Positions 1 to 8,734 of a stretch of 64,000 bases of DNA are shown here, in pieces (position 1 is the first letter of the stretch; each line of letters opens with the position of its first letter). Under the pieces are notes generated by a model, which was not told the origin of the DNA, did not search any database, and worked only from the letters and a program-made list of their open reading frames with translations. The stretch lies in NCBI RefSeq assembly GCF_002265625.1, contig NZ_NOVE01000005.1, positions 56,895 to 120,894 on the forward strand, written 5' to 3'. The DNA comes from Prevotella sp. 885. Lineage in GTDB: Bacteria; Bacteroidota; Bacteroidia; Bacteroidales; Bacteroidaceae. The translations under genes were made by a program, and so were the position numbers.

Positions 1-327
1 TGGAGCGAGACCAACCGCGGCTCTGACATTCCGCGTCTCTCGAAGAACGATCCTAACGGCAACTTCTCTACAGCTTCTGACTGGTACTTGGAGAACGCTT
101 CTTACCTGCGTCTGAAGAACGTGACCGTAAGCTACGACCTCACCAATCTTCTCCGCAAGTGCGCTCACCTTAACAGCCGCAGCAGCCGCCTCAGCGTTTA
201 CGTCAGCGGTGAGAACCTCTTCACCATCACCGACTACACGGGCATCGATCCCGAGTGTGGCGGATGGGACGCTATGAAGTATCCGGTGGCACGTACTTTC
301 TCATTCGGCGTGAAACTTACTTACTAA
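1..327 (+). CDS. SusC/RagA-type TonB-dependent outer-membrane porter, C-terminal fragment
   Basis: The frame is open from the first base, so only the last 108 residues are present. The segment ASDWYLENASYLRLKNVT followed by the ending TFSFGVKLTY is the usual C-terminal beta-strand pattern of SusC porters, which import oligosaccharides across the outer membrane with TonB energy and a SusD lid. A SusD-like gene follows after 21 bp, which is the normal order. The substrate cannot be read from this piece. The phosphatase and glycosidase genes at 3289-8655 may belong to the same locus, but an Rpn gene lies between. Confidence 0.9.
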   Translation, partial: WSETNRGSDIPRLSKNDPNGNFSTASDWYLENASYLRLKNVTVSYDLTNLLRKCAHLNSRSSRLSVYVSGENLFTITDYTGIDPECGGWDAMKYPVARTFSFGVKLTY

Positions 328-348
328 TCCTACAAAAAAGCAATATCT

Positions 349-1986
349 ATGAAAGCAAAATATTTATTGACTGCCGTGCTTTCTGCGGCACTGCTTAGTT
401 CGTGTAGCGATTTCCTCGACGTACAGAAGGAAGGCGACCCTACCACGACGCTATATTTCACTAATGACGACCAGGCCATTGACGCCGTGGACGCTCTCTA
501 TGCCCCCATCCATCAGGAGGGACTGTTCGGTCGCGAAATGTTCTGGGAGCAGGGTGGCGCATGCGACATTGTTTGGGGACGTACCCGCAACTACAACACT
601 CTCGCCACACTCCAGTACACCGGCGAGGAGAGTCCGCTGAAGGGCACATACGAGCGTCTGATGAACATAGTGTCGCGCTCCAACTGGGTGGTCGACCAGC
701 TTCTGAAGAAGGAATCGTCAAAGGCGCTCACCAATGTGGAGAAGCGTTCTCTCGGCGAGGCTTACTTCATGCGTGCCTTCAGCCATTTCTACGTGGCTTA
801 CCGTTACGGCACGGACAAGCAGGGCGTGCCATTCACACGCTATGAGGACTATCCCGGCGGATACGACAACTCCATCCCAAAGCAGCAGGCTTCTGTAGTG
901 GACAACTACAAGCTTATCATCGAAGACCTCGACAACGCCATCAATTACCTGCCCAAGTTTGAGGAATACGACATTGACAATCGCGGTCGTGCACACAAGG
1001 CAGCAGCCGTGGCATACAAGGCCAAGGTTTACGCTTACTGGGCTACATGGGACAAGACACAGTGGGAGAACGTCATAAAGATGGTCAACTCTCTGGAGAG
1101 CGACTACGGTCGCGACCTCGCTCCTGAGTTTGCCGATGTCTTCTCTTCAGACTTTGCCAACTACTGGACCAAGGAGTATCTCTTCGGCATCGCCGGAACC
1201 GGTGGCGACACCCCCGGTGGTTCTGAATTCCCCGGCGTAATCCTTGAGAACAAGGGTTGGGGCATCTACAACGGTTGGGGCCAGATAAAGCCCTCTTTAG
1301 ACATCTTCGAGGAAATGCTTAAGGACGGTGCCGGCAACGCCCGCATCACCCGCTCAGTCCTCGAGTACGGACAGGAGTTCCAGTTCTTCGGCGAAACACG
1401 CAAGTTCTTCTCTACGTCAGACGTCGAGTCGGGCTTCATGATCAACAAGTATATGGATCCGTTCAAGCACGAGGACGCCACAAAGGCATACGTCAGCTCC
1501 AACGGCAACTGGCCTACAGCCCGCGTAAACCTCCCGCTTGTACGCTTCGCAGACATGCTGTTGCTCCGCGCCGAGGCTTACCTCGCCACCGGTCATGCCG
1601 ACAAGGCTGCCACAGACATCAACCGCATCCGTACACGCTCTCACCTCACTCCGCTCACCGGCAACGCCACATGGACCGACCTCTATCACGAGCGCCGCTG
1701 CGAGCTTGCCTTCGAGTTCACCGACCACCTCTACGACCTGAAGCGCTGGTATCACTCTGGTGACGCAGAAATAAAGGATTGCGCATCGAAGGAGCTCAAC
1801 GCTCATCCGCGTGCCCGCCACTATGCAGACCGTTCTGACTGGAACAGCACCTTCACCGTAGGCGACTATGAGGACTATCAGAACAAGAGCACATATCAGG
1901 ACTATATGATAGCCTTCCCCTACCCGTCAACCGAAATCACAAAGTCTGGTGGCGCTCTGAAGCAGAACGAGGGCTACACCAAGTAA
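349..1986 (+). CDS. SusD/RagB-family surface glycan-binding lipoprotein
   Basis: This is a 545-residue protein, a normal length for SusD. The signal peptide ends in a lipobox (LLSSC, Cys at about residue 19), followed by SDFLDVQKEGDPT, the typical mature start of SusD proteins. The TPR-like helical part includes ALTNVEKRSLGEAYFMRAF, and near the C-terminus are RFADMLLLRAEAYLATG and LYHERRCELAFEF, both family hallmarks. It caps the SusC porter encoded just upstream (21 bp gap) and binds glycan at the cell surface. A strong terminator follows at 2021, so the pair ends a transcript. Substrate unknown. Confidence 0.95.
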   Translation: MKAKYLLTAVLSAALLSSCSDFLDVQKEGDPTTTLYFTNDDQAIDAVDALYAPIHQEGLFGREMFWEQGGACDIVWGRTRNYNTLATLQYTGEESPLKGTYERLMNIVSRSNWVVDQLLKKESSKALTNVEKRSLGEAYFMRAFSHFYVAYRYGTDKQGVPFTRYEDYPGGYDNSIPKQQASVVDNYKLIIEDLDNAINYLPKFEEYDIDNRGRAHKAAAVAYKAKVYAYWATWDKTQWENVIKMVNSLESDYGRDLAPEFADVFSSDFANYWTKEYLFGIAGTGGDTPGGSEFPGVILENKGWGIYNGWGQIKPSLDIFEEMLKDGAGNARITRSVLEYGQEFQFFGETRKFFSTSDVESGFMINKYMDPFKHEDATKAYVSSNGNWPTARVNLPLVRFADMLLLRAEAYLATGHADKAATDINRIRTRSHLTPLTGNATWTDLYHERRCELAFEFTDHLYDLKRWYHSGDAEIKDCASKELNAHPRARHYADRSDWNSTFTVGDYEDYQNKSTYQDYMIAFPYPSTEITKSGGALKQNEGYTK

Positions 1987-2020
1987 GAAAACCGAGCGTA
2001 ATGATACGCTACAGATAAAG

Positions 2021-2061
2021 ACTCCACATGGCGATGAAAGATTGCCGTGCGGAGTTTTTTT
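2021..2061 (+). terminator. Rho-independent terminator after the SusC/SusD pair
   Basis: ACTCC-CA-GGC pairs with GCC-TG-GGAGT around an 11-nt loop and is followed by a run of T residues. It closes the susCD transcript before the independently promoted Rpn gene. Confidence 0.85.
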
Positions 2062-2094
2062 ATGTAACAGCCTCGTTATTCGGAATATTTTATC

Positions 2095-2102
2095 TACTTT
2101 TG
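2095..2102 (+). promoter_or_regulatory. Bacteroidetes -7 box TACTTTTG for the Rpn gene
   Basis: TACTTTTG matches the TAnnTTTG consensus 24 bp before the ATG at 2127. No clear -33 TTTG is visible at the right distance, so only the -7 element is supported. Confidence 0.55.
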
Positions 2103-2126
2103 TAAAAACAATAAAACCAGAAAGTT

Positions 2127-3116
2127 ATGTTTATACATGTAGCCAACCCGATTTACGACTCCGTGTTCAAATACATCATGGAGGACGAGCGCATAGCCAA
2201 GACCATGCTGTCCGCTTTGCTGAAGAAAGAAGTGGTGCACGTGACGGTACGTCCGCATGAATACAGCAACACCACACGCGACACGCTCTCTATGTTCCGC
2301 ATTGACTTCGCGGCTACCGTTCGTGAGTGCGAAGGCGATGTGGAGAAGAACCGTGTTGTGCTGATTGAGCTGCAGAAGACATGGCTCAACACAGAAACAC
2401 TCCGTTTCCGCCAGTATCTCGGAGCACAATACAGCAACAAGAGCAACATACGCGAAGAAGACGAGAAAGGCTTTGCTTACCCGATGGTGGCTGTATATCT
2501 CCTCGGACACCGTGTCGGAAATATCAATGAACCGATAGTATACGTCAATCACGACGTGTTCGACTATAACGGCAACATCGTGAAGGAAGGCAGCGAAGAG
2601 CCATTCGTGGAGAGTCTCACCCATAACAGTATCATCGTTCAGATACCGCTTCTGCACGGCAATGTGAACAATCGTCTCGAGAAGGTGCTCAGCGTGTTCG
2701 ACCAAACCCAGGTGGAGGGCAACACGCAGCAGGTGCTCAAGATAGACGAGGACAAGTATGCCGACGACAACGACATGCTGTACGTGCTGCATAAGCTCAC
2801 AGCTGCCGCTGCCAACTCAGAGATGCGACAGGATATGAACGTCGAGGACGAATACTATAAGGCCATTGAGGATCGCGACACTGCCATCATGCAGCGAGAC
2901 AAAATACTGAAAGAACAAGAGGAACAGCTTTCGCAGCAGAACGAACAGCTTTCGCAGCAGAGCGAACAACTTTCGCAGCAGAGCGAACAGCTTTCGCAGC
3001 AGAACGAACAGCTACGCAATATGGCTAAAGCACTATTCGCCAAGGGAATGACAGAAGAACAGATTTCGGAAATGACCGGTATCAATGTTGAAAATATAAC
3101 AAAGCTTCTGAAATAA
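2127..3116 (+). CDS. Rpn/PDDEXK_2-family nuclease (PD-(D/E)XK transposase-like protein)
   Basis: This is a 329-residue protein. The N-terminal 230 residues look like the PD-(D/E)XK family of Rpn recombination-promoting nucleases: NPIYDSVFKYIMEDE near the start, then RIDFAATV (acidic ligand), then VLIELQKTW (the ExQK catalytic strand). Residues of about 265-295 are a tandem heptad repeat (EQLSQQN/S) predicted to form a coiled coil. The tail (GMTEEQISEMTGINVENITKLLK, written here in parts: GMTEEQISEMTG then INVENITKLLK) resembles the helical segment that ends many Rpn proteins. Family members cut DNA and promote RecA-independent recombination in E. coli; the role here is inferred. It has its own promoter and sits alone between a terminator and a convergent gene. 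Confidence 0.85.
   Translation: MFIHVANPIYDSVFKYIMEDERIAKTMLSALLKKEVVHVTVRPHEYSNTTRDTLSMFRIDFAATVRECEGDVEKNRVVLIELQKTWLNTETLRFRQYLGAQYSNKSNIREEDEKGFAYPMVAVYLLGHRVGNINEPIVYVNHDVFDYNGNIVKEGSEEPFVESLTHNSIIVQIPLLHGNVNNRLEKVLSVFDQTQVEGNTQQVLKIDEDKYADDNDMLYVLHKLTAAAANSEMRQDMNVEDEYYKAIEDRDTAIMQRDKILKEQEEQLSQQNEQLSQQSEQLSQQSEQLSQQNEQLRNMAKALFAKGMTEEQISEMTGINVENITKLLK
2922..3014 (+). repeat. 21-bp in-frame tandem repeat coding for coiled-coil heptads
   Basis: Four near-identical 21-bp units begin at 2922, 2943, 2964 and 2985, with a partial fifth at 3006. They differ at two or three positions and encode EQLSQQ(N/S). Such repeats can change copy number by slippage without breaking the frame, which would alter coiled-coil length in the Rpn protein. 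Confidence 0.9.
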
Positions 3117-3161
3117 GACAATAAAGCTAATCAAAAATTTAGCAAAACCAAAGCTAAAGTC

Positions 3162-3249
3162 ATCTTACTTCAGCTGATACACATGCTTACTTCGGTCGAT
3201 GCACATGCTTACATCAATTGATACGCATGCTTACATCGACCGAAGTAAG
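3162..3249. repeat. Three 22-bp tandem units inside a long inverted repeat between convergent genes
   Basis: Units start at 3176, 3198 and 3220, each of the form gatRcRcatgcttac followed by a variable end. A partial unit precedes them at about 3162. In addition, CTTACTTCGGTCGATG (3186-3201) is perfectly inverted at 3234-3249, and ATCAATTGAT (3213-3222) lies at the centre. The region separates the convergent Rpn and phosphoesterase genes, so it may stop transcription from both sides, but it lacks a clean T run. Confidence 0.75.
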
Positions 3250-3288
3250 ACTACATTATAAGCCTTTCGGCATAACAATTCCTATTGT

Positions 3289-4731
3289 TTACTTCACATA
3301 CAGCATTTCGTCTGGCAGAATGCTGCTGCCGTTCTTATCCGTTATCTTTATCTTCAGGCTTTGTCCCATATAGTCCTCGAAGTACAGTATTCTCATCTCA
3401 TGGAAACCGGCTTCGAGCGCAACCTTGCCGGATACAAACTCCTGACTGTGCGAACCGTCGTTGTCTATAATCTCCTTGCCGTCGATGAAGAGACGCGAGC
3501 CGTCGTCTGAAGCTATGTCGAAGTAGTAGACGCCCTTTGCAGGAATCTTGATGTACGAACGGAAGTCGTAAGCGAAATGATCATCGCTTCTTGCCTCCGT
3601 GATGATGAAGTTGCGGAGCACGCCCTCCTTCACCTTTTCGCCATTAGCAATGTCGGCGGTCTTCTTGAATTTGCCCTCATAGTACGTATAGTTGACGCCA
3701 TGCTTTGTCGGCTTCACGTTCAGCGCCGGAAGGTAAGGACCCTCCTCGTCTATGGACGTGATGCCGGAAGGATAATAATAGGTAAACTCACGACCTGCTG
3801 GAGTGGTAATCCACGTATCGAAGCGTCTCTGACCTTCGTACATCTCTATCACACGTCCGCCACGCACCAGGCCGCCGTAAGCGTCCGTTCCGGTCACACG
3901 TCCGTAAGCCAGGCAGATGGCTTTCTCCTGTCCGATGAAGTCGTTGTCGTGGTCATGCCCTACGAACACGCCCATCACATCCTTGCATTCCGCGAACGAG
4001 GCGAACATGCCGCTGTTGATGTCAGCCGCGCACACCTCGCCCTCATCACACTTTCCCCAGGTGCCCTTGCGGTTCATCAGATTGCGATATTCGGGAAGGG
4101 CTATATGGAAGAACGCCAATGCGGGCAGCGGACTGCCACCGTTGAGCTGCGTATAGTGCTTGCTCTGCTCACGATACCATGCAATCTGGTCGAAGTGAAT
4201 CCAGTCGTAATGTCCCAGTTCGTCCGTCTCGGGATAATCGTTCGAGTCGATGCAGTAAAGCAGCGCCTCAGCCTTGTCCTTGTTCTTCTCTCCATACACG
4301 GGAATGACGTGCTGTCCGTGTCCGTGAATGCCCTTCGGTCCGTGCGAACCGACAAAGTAAGGTGAACGCATAAGGAGGTCATAGATGTCCTTCTTGCTCA
4401 TGTATTGCGGCTCGGCATCGTGGTTGCCCATAGTGACTGCGAACGGCATCTTTGCGTCCTCGAATATCTTCACTATGGCCTCCCATCCCTTACGTGCGGG
4501 ATTGTCGGTAACGACGTCGCCGGTAAGTATGGCGATGTCTGGCTTCTCCTGCTTCAGGACTGACAGAATGGTGTTTCGCGTGGTGTCGCATCCGGGCGAT
4601 TTAGGGTCCCAATGGATGTCCGTGAACTGCACCACCTTGAACTTTCCGTCCTTGAATCTGAACTGGCGCTGGGCGAAAGACGTAGCCACAACCAGCAGCA
4701 GGAACAAAGTAAACAATAGATTTTTTTTCAT
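3289..4731 (-). CDS. Secreted calcineurin-like metallophosphoesterase with C-terminal PA14 domain
   Basis: This is a 480-residue protein. A signal peptide (MKKNLLFTLFLLLVVATSFA) precedes the phosphoesterase domain. The metal-binding motifs occur in order: FTDIHWD, GDVVTDN, GNHDAEP and VGHDHDND. From about residue 370 a PA14-like beta domain follows (YYFDIASDDGSRLFIDG), a module that usually binds carbohydrate. The combination suggests a periplasmic or surface enzyme that removes phosphate from a glycan-linked or nucleotide-like substrate. It is divergent from the alkaline phosphatase gene at 4928. The substrate is not evident. Confidence 0.9.
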   Translation of the reverse strand: MKKNLLFTLFLLLVVATSFAQRQFRFKDGKFKVVQFTDIHWDPKSPGCDTTRNTILSVLKQEKPDIAILTGDVVTDNPARKGWEAIVKIFEDAKMPFAVTMGNHDAEPQYMSKKDIYDLLMRSPYFVGSHGPKGIHGHGQHVIPVYGEKNKDKAEALLYCIDSNDYPETDELGHYDWIHFDQIAWYREQSKHYTQLNGGSPLPALAFFHIALPEYRNLMNRKGTWGKCDEGEVCAADINSGMFASFAECKDVMGVFVGHDHDNDFIGQEKAICLAYGRVTGTDAYGGLVRGGRVIEMYEGQRRFDTWITTPAGREFTYYYPSGITSIDEEGPYLPALNVKPTKHGVNYTYYEGKFKKTADIANGEKVKEGVLRNFIITEARSDDHFAYDFRSYIKIPAKGVYYFDIASDDGSRLFIDGKEIIDNDGSHSQEFVSGKVALEAGFHEMRILYFEDYMGQSLKIKITDKNGSSILPDEMLYVK

Positions 4732-4752
4732 GTGTTCTCACTATTTATTACT

Positions 4753-4787
4753 GTTAGATTATGATTTGTTTATCGTTAGATTATGAT
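4753..4787. repeat. Direct repeat GTTAGATTATGAT in the leader of the phosphoesterase gene
   Basis: GTTAGATTATGAT occurs at 4753-4765 and 4775-4787, a 22-bp period, or about two helical turns. It lies just downstream of the minus-strand -7 box at 4791-4798 and upstream of the ATG at 4731, so it would be inside the 5' untranslated region or act as an operator. Confidence 0.7.
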
Positions 4788-4790
4788 ATG

Positions 4791-4798
4791 CAAATGTA
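4791..4798 (-). promoter_or_regulatory. -7 box TACATTTG for the PA14 phosphoesterase
   Basis: The minus strand reads TACATTTG, matching TAnnTTTG, 59 bp before the start codon. The -33 element is not clear. Confidence 0.55.
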
Positions 4799-4830
4799 AC
4801 GCTTTTTCCCGAGAAAATACATACATTCCC

Positions 4831-4861
4831 TTTGCAATACAGCTAAATTCCACTACCTTTG
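4831..4861 (+). promoter_or_regulatory. Promoter TTTG-N19-TACCTTTG for alkaline phosphatase
   Basis: TTTG (4831-4834) and TACCTTTG (4854-4861) are spaced by 19 bp, the full Bacteroidetes consensus. Transcription would start near 4866, downstream of an in-frame ATG at 4859. This supports the start codon at 4928. Confidence 0.75.
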
Positions 4862-4927
4862 TATAGCAATAATCATAAACAAACCAATCTATCCGATAAT
4901 AACAATCTTCAAATTTTACACATCACT

Positions 4928-6067
4928 ATGACATTAAGGAAAATTTTCGCAGCTGCCGCACTCGCACTTTGCGTACATAGCGCCAACGCACAGTACAACA
5001 TGCCCACACAGACCTTCACATACGAACATCCTTACGCCGTGGAGAAGCTCCAGGCGCCGAAGGGCAAGAAGGTGAAGAACGTCATACTCATGATCGGCGA
5101 CGGCATGAGCCTCATGCACGTCTATACGGCTTGGACTGCCAACCGCGGCAAGCTATGGCTGGAGAATGCTCAGGCTACGGGCCTGTCGAAAACGTGGGCT
5201 GTAAAAAAGCTGGTGACCGACTCCGGTTCGGGCGGCACTTCGCTTGCCACAGGCGTTAAGACCGTCTATCATGCCGTGGGCGTCGACCCAGAGGGCAAGC
5301 CGCTGACTTCGCTCGTAGACGTGGCTAAGGAGCTGGGCAAGGACGCTGGCATGGCTGTGACATGCCGTCTGTGGGACGCCACTCCGTGCGACTTCTGCTG
5401 CCATAACATCGACCGCGATAAGGAGGAGGAGCTTGTCGGCGATTATCCTACAAGCGGAGTAGACTTCGTTTTCGGCGGCGGTGCGCAGAAATTCACCAAC
5501 CGCAAGGACGGTCGCGACATATTCAAGGAACTTCAGAAGAAGGGCTATCACGTGTCGCGCACGCTGGACGACTTCTTCGCCTACGACAAGAACAGCCGCA
5601 TCTTCGCCGTGCCTTATGACAAGGACACTCCCCTGCCTGACGAGCGCGGTGACCTCTTGGCGCGTGCATCAATGAAGGGCATCAGCCTCATGAACCAGAA
5701 CAAGAACGGCTTCTTCATGATGATTGAAGGTTCGCAGCTCGACGACTACGGTCACTTCAATCAGCTGGACCTCCTTATGAAAGAGACGCTCGACTTCGAC
5801 CAGACCGTGGGCGAGGTGATGAAGTGGGCTGCCAAGGACGGCGAGACACTCGTTGTGGTGACTGCCGACCACGAGACCGGCGGTCTGACACTCGTAAACG
5901 GCAACAAGGACGAGGGACGCGTGGAGTGCTGCTTCTCCACAAAGGACCACTCGGGAGCAATGGTGCCCGTGTATGCCTTCGGTCCTGGAGCTGAGAACTT
6001 CACAGGCATCTTCGAGAATACGGATGTGTTCAAGAAGATAAAGAAGCTTATGACTGAGGGAGAATAA
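4928..6067 (+). CDS. Alkaline phosphatase (PhoA superfamily), secreted
   Basis: This is a 379-residue protein from the ATG at 4928, where a proper signal peptide begins (MTLRKIFAAAALALCVHSANA). An earlier in-frame ATG at 4859 would put 23 polar residues before the signal and overlaps the promoter. Core motifs are VKNVILMIGDGMS (metal ligand Asp), VTDSGSGGTSLATG (the nucleophile Ser region), MMIEGSQLDDYGH, and VVVTADHETGG near the C-terminus. It hydrolyses phosphomonoesters in the periplasm. It is followed at 6122 by a glycosidase and at 7756 by another phosphoesterase on the same strand, suggesting joint breakdown of a phosphorylated glycan (inferred). Confidence 0.93.
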   Translation: MTLRKIFAAAALALCVHSANAQYNMPTQTFTYEHPYAVEKLQAPKGKKVKNVILMIGDGMSLMHVYTAWTANRGKLWLENAQATGLSKTWAVKKLVTDSGSGGTSLATGVKTVYHAVGVDPEGKPLTSLVDVAKELGKDAGMAVTCRLWDATPCDFCCHNIDRDKEEELVGDYPTSGVDFVFGGGAQKFTNRKDGRDIFKELQKKGYHVSRTLDDFFAYDKNSRIFAVPYDKDTPLPDERGDLLARASMKGISLMNQNKNGFFMMIEGSQLDDYGHFNQLDLLMKETLDFDQTVGEVMKWAAKDGETLVVVTADHETGGLTLVNGNKDEGRVECCFSTKDHSGAMVPVYAFGPGAENFTGIFENTDVFKKIKKLMTEGE

Positions 6068-6121
6068 AGCAAACGAAAGGCTATCGTGTAGGAGAGAACC
6101 TTCAATATAACATTTATAATA

Positions 6122-7729
6122 ATGAAGAAAACAATAATAACCCTGACAGCCTCGCTCTTCGCAATGCTGTCGCCCGCCCAGAATCTCATTTCGTCCGGTT
6201 CGCCGCTTTACAAGCTGCCTTACAAGAACACGTACGTGATGCAGACGCTGGTGGCGGAGAATACGTTCCGCACGGCGAAGGTGGAGAAGCCCAAGCCAGG
6301 CTCCTTCGAACAGGCAAAGAAGGTGCTGCCCGCACCCTATTGGGAAGGCCATGAGAAGGAGATAGAGATGTACTGGAAGGCGTGGCAGATAGGCATCAAG
6401 AACGTATGCCAGCCGCTTGACAACTCAGGCTTCGTGACGTCATACATCTCGCCCGCATACAACGGCAACATCTTTATGTGGGACGACGCCTTCATAACGA
6501 TGTTCTGCCGATACGGAGACCGCTTCTTCCCGTTCCAGAAGACGCTGGACAACTTCTACGCCAAGCAGCATCCTGACGGATTCATCTGCCGAGAGATTCG
6601 CGCTGACGGATCCGACTGCTTCGGACGCTACGACCCCACGTCCACGGGACCGAACCTTCTGCCGTGGTCAGAATGGCTCTACTTCACGCAGTTCGGCGAC
6701 GACAACCGCCTCAACAAGGTGTTCCCCGTGCTGGCAGCATACTATAAGTGGCTGAAGCTGAACCGCACGTGGCGCAACGGCACCTACTGGAGCAGCGGAT
6801 GGGGAACGGGCATGGACAACATGCCGCGCGTGCCGGAGGGATATAACACCATCTACAGCAACGGTCACATGATATGGCTGGACGCCTGCCTGCAGCAGAT
6901 AATGGTGGCGAACATCCTGCTGAAGATGGGATTCTATCTGGAGCGCTGGCAGGAGATAGAGGAGTTTGAGGACGACATCAAGAACCTCACGGCTTACATC
7001 AACAAGAATATGTGGAGCGAACGCGACGGATTCCTGTACGACCAGTTTGCCAACGACTCGCTCTCCACCACGCAGGGCATCTACGCCTACTGGGCTCTCC
7101 ATACAGACGTGCTGCCAAAAGAGCGCCTCGACAGACTGGTGGAGCATCTGGACGACACGTGCAAATTCAACCGCCCGCACCGCGTGGCTTCGCTCGCAGC
7201 CGACAACCCCAAGTATAAGGCCAACGGACGCTATTGGGTTGGAGGCGTATGGCCCGGCACCAACTACATGGTTATCTCAGGTCTTGTCAATAAAGGCTAC
7301 AGACGTCTTGCCCACGACATCGTCATGAATCACTATAACAACGTGCTGGACGTATATAAGAAGACCGGTACGTTCTGGGAATATTATGCACCGGAGAGCG
7401 CTTCGCCCGGCTTTATGGCTCGCAAGGACTTCGTGGGATGGACCGGACTGCCGCCCATCGCCGACCTCATAGAGTACATCTTCGGCATCCGCGCTGACAT
7501 CCAGGACAATCACGTTACGCTGGACGTGCAGCTGACGGACGCTTACGGCATCGAACGCTATCCGCTCGGCGAGAAAGGCAACATCTCGTTCAAGGTGGCA
7601 AAGCGCAGCTCCGTGAACGACAAGCCGAAGGTGACCATCCACTCCAACATTCCGTTTAAGCTTACCCTCGTATGGGGCAACGGCGAGAGCGTGGAGAAGG
7701 AAGTGAAAGAAGGAAACAACGTAATCTGA
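6122..7729 (+). CDS. Secreted (alpha/alpha)6-barrel glycoside hydrolase, trehalase/GH63-like (MGH1-like domain)
   Basis: This is a 535-residue protein with an N-terminal signal peptide. MWDDAFITMFCRYGDRFFPF, NFYAKQHPDGFICREI, GPNLLPWSEW and GGVWPGTNYMVISGLVNKGY are typical of the clan with trehalases, GH63 mannosyl-oligosaccharide glucosidases and the MGH1-like domain. These inverting enzymes release glucose or mannose from short glycans. It starts 54 bp after the alkaline phosphatase and is followed by a phosphoesterase, so the three probably form one transcript. The exact GH family and sugar cannot be fixed by eye. Confidence 0.85.
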   Translation: MKKTIITLTASLFAMLSPAQNLISSGSPLYKLPYKNTYVMQTLVAENTFRTAKVEKPKPGSFEQAKKVLPAPYWEGHEKEIEMYWKAWQIGIKNVCQPLDNSGFVTSYISPAYNGNIFMWDDAFITMFCRYGDRFFPFQKTLDNFYAKQHPDGFICREIRADGSDCFGRYDPTSTGPNLLPWSEWLYFTQFGDDNRLNKVFPVLAAYYKWLKLNRTWRNGTYWSSGWGTGMDNMPRVPEGYNTIYSNGHMIWLDACLQQIMVANILLKMGFYLERWQEIEEFEDDIKNLTAYINKNMWSERDGFLYDQFANDSLSTTQGIYAYWALHTDVLPKERLDRLVEHLDDTCKFNRPHRVASLAADNPKYKANGRYWVGGVWPGTNYMVISGLVNKGYRRLAHDIVMNHYNNVLDVYKKTGTFWEYYAPESASPGFMARKDFVGWTGLPPIADLIEYIFGIRADIQDNHVTLDVQLTDAYGIERYPLGEKGNISFKVAKRSSVNDKPKVTIHSNIPFKLTLVWGNGESVEKEVKEGNNVI

Positions 7730-7755
7730 AACCACTAAGACAAGACAAACAGGAA

Positions 7756-8655
7756 ATGATAACAAAAATGCTATTCGCAGCTCTGCTGCTCTTCGGACTG
7801 TCCGCCATAAACGGATATGCCTCTGAGAAGAAGAAGGAGCCTAACTGTACGGTGGTGATAGCCGCCGACCTACATTTCGACATGCCGCCCGAAACCGACC
7901 AGTATCATCACGTGCTTGCCATCAACGCGCTTGGCGAGAGAATGCGACTGGACGGCGTGATTCTCGCCGGCGACCTCTTCGACAAGTCTGACCCGAGAAT
8001 ACTCGACCTCTACCGACAACGCTGGGAACGAGGGGCGGGATATATGCAGATTCATTACGACACATACCCCACTTTCGGCAATCACGACATCTCGCCGGAG
8101 AACGGACGACCCGAACAGAACCGCATCGGCATGGAGTTTAATCTGCATTATCTCGACTCCATCCTGCTGGACCTGAAGAACGCCGGACGCATAAAGAACA
8201 TCCATCGCTCATCGCGCTCTTACTCGTTCGACATAGGCGGTGTGCACTTCGTGTGCGGACAGCTTGCAGCCGGCGAAACCACCTATTGCGAGAGCAACAT
8301 GCAATGGATAGCCGACGACCTGAAGAAGTATGCCGCAGACGGTCGACCAGTGGTTTACGTACAGCACTACGGCTTCGACAAGTGGGCGCTCGAATGGTGG
8401 ACGGAGGAGCAGCGCACGCAGCTCTTCGACATCCTCGAGCAGTATAACCTCGCCGCCTTCTTCGTGGGACACACCCACGAGGCTTCCGTACAGCACTATC
8501 GCGGACACGAAATCCATCAGGTCAACAATGCCTGGCGAGACAGCGACGGCAACGCCTCCTTCGACGTCCTGACCATCAAAGGCAAGAAGGTATCGGTGGA
8601 TACGTACGAAGTGATTGACGGAAACGGCAACTTCCAGAAGGTAGAGAAGAAGTAA
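7756..8655 (+). CDS. Secreted calcineurin-like metallophosphoesterase
   Basis: This is a 299-residue protein from the ATG at 7756, where the signal peptide MITKMLFAALLLFGLSAING begins. A longer in-frame form from 7672 would overlap the glycosidase gene and prefix an arginine-rich non-signal stretch. The motifs are IAADLHFD, GDLFD, GNHDIS and VGHTHE, the full metallophosphoesterase set. It lacks the PA14 domain of its relative at 3289. It lies 26 bp after the glycosidase stop and ends at a strong terminator, closing the phosphatase-glycosidase unit. Confidence 0.9.
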   Translation: MITKMLFAALLLFGLSAINGYASEKKKEPNCTVVIAADLHFDMPPETDQYHHVLAINALGERMRLDGVILAGDLFDKSDPRILDLYRQRWERGAGYMQIHYDTYPTFGNHDISPENGRPEQNRIGMEFNLHYLDSILLDLKNAGRIKNIHRSSRSYSFDIGGVHFVCGQLAAGETTYCESNMQWIADDLKKYAADGRPVVYVQHYGFDKWALEWWTEEQRTQLFDILEQYNLAAFFVGHTHEASVQHYRGHEIHQVNNAWRDSDGNASFDVLTIKGKKVSVDTYEVIDGNGNFQKVEKK

Positions 8656-8666
8656 ACTATATGTAT

Positions 8667-8712
8667 ACAGAAGCGCCACTTTAGCAATTACTAAAGTGCG
8701 CTTCTGTTATTA
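8667..8712. terminator. Bidirectional terminator between convergent genes
   Basis: ACAGAAGCG-CACTTTAG pairs with CTAAAGTG-GCTTCTGT, one of the longest stems here, with A/T-rich flanks on both sides. It serves the phosphoesterase (+) and the FHS transporter (-). Confidence 0.85.
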
Positions 8713-8734
8713 TATCTTTCTTAAGTCTGACTTA

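Noticed and set aside
2094..2792. Minus-strand ORF of 232 codons opposite the Rpn gene
   Set aside because: The Rpn frame carries the PD-(D/E)XK motifs. The antisense frame is His/Val-rich shadow sequence and runs into the Rpn promoter.
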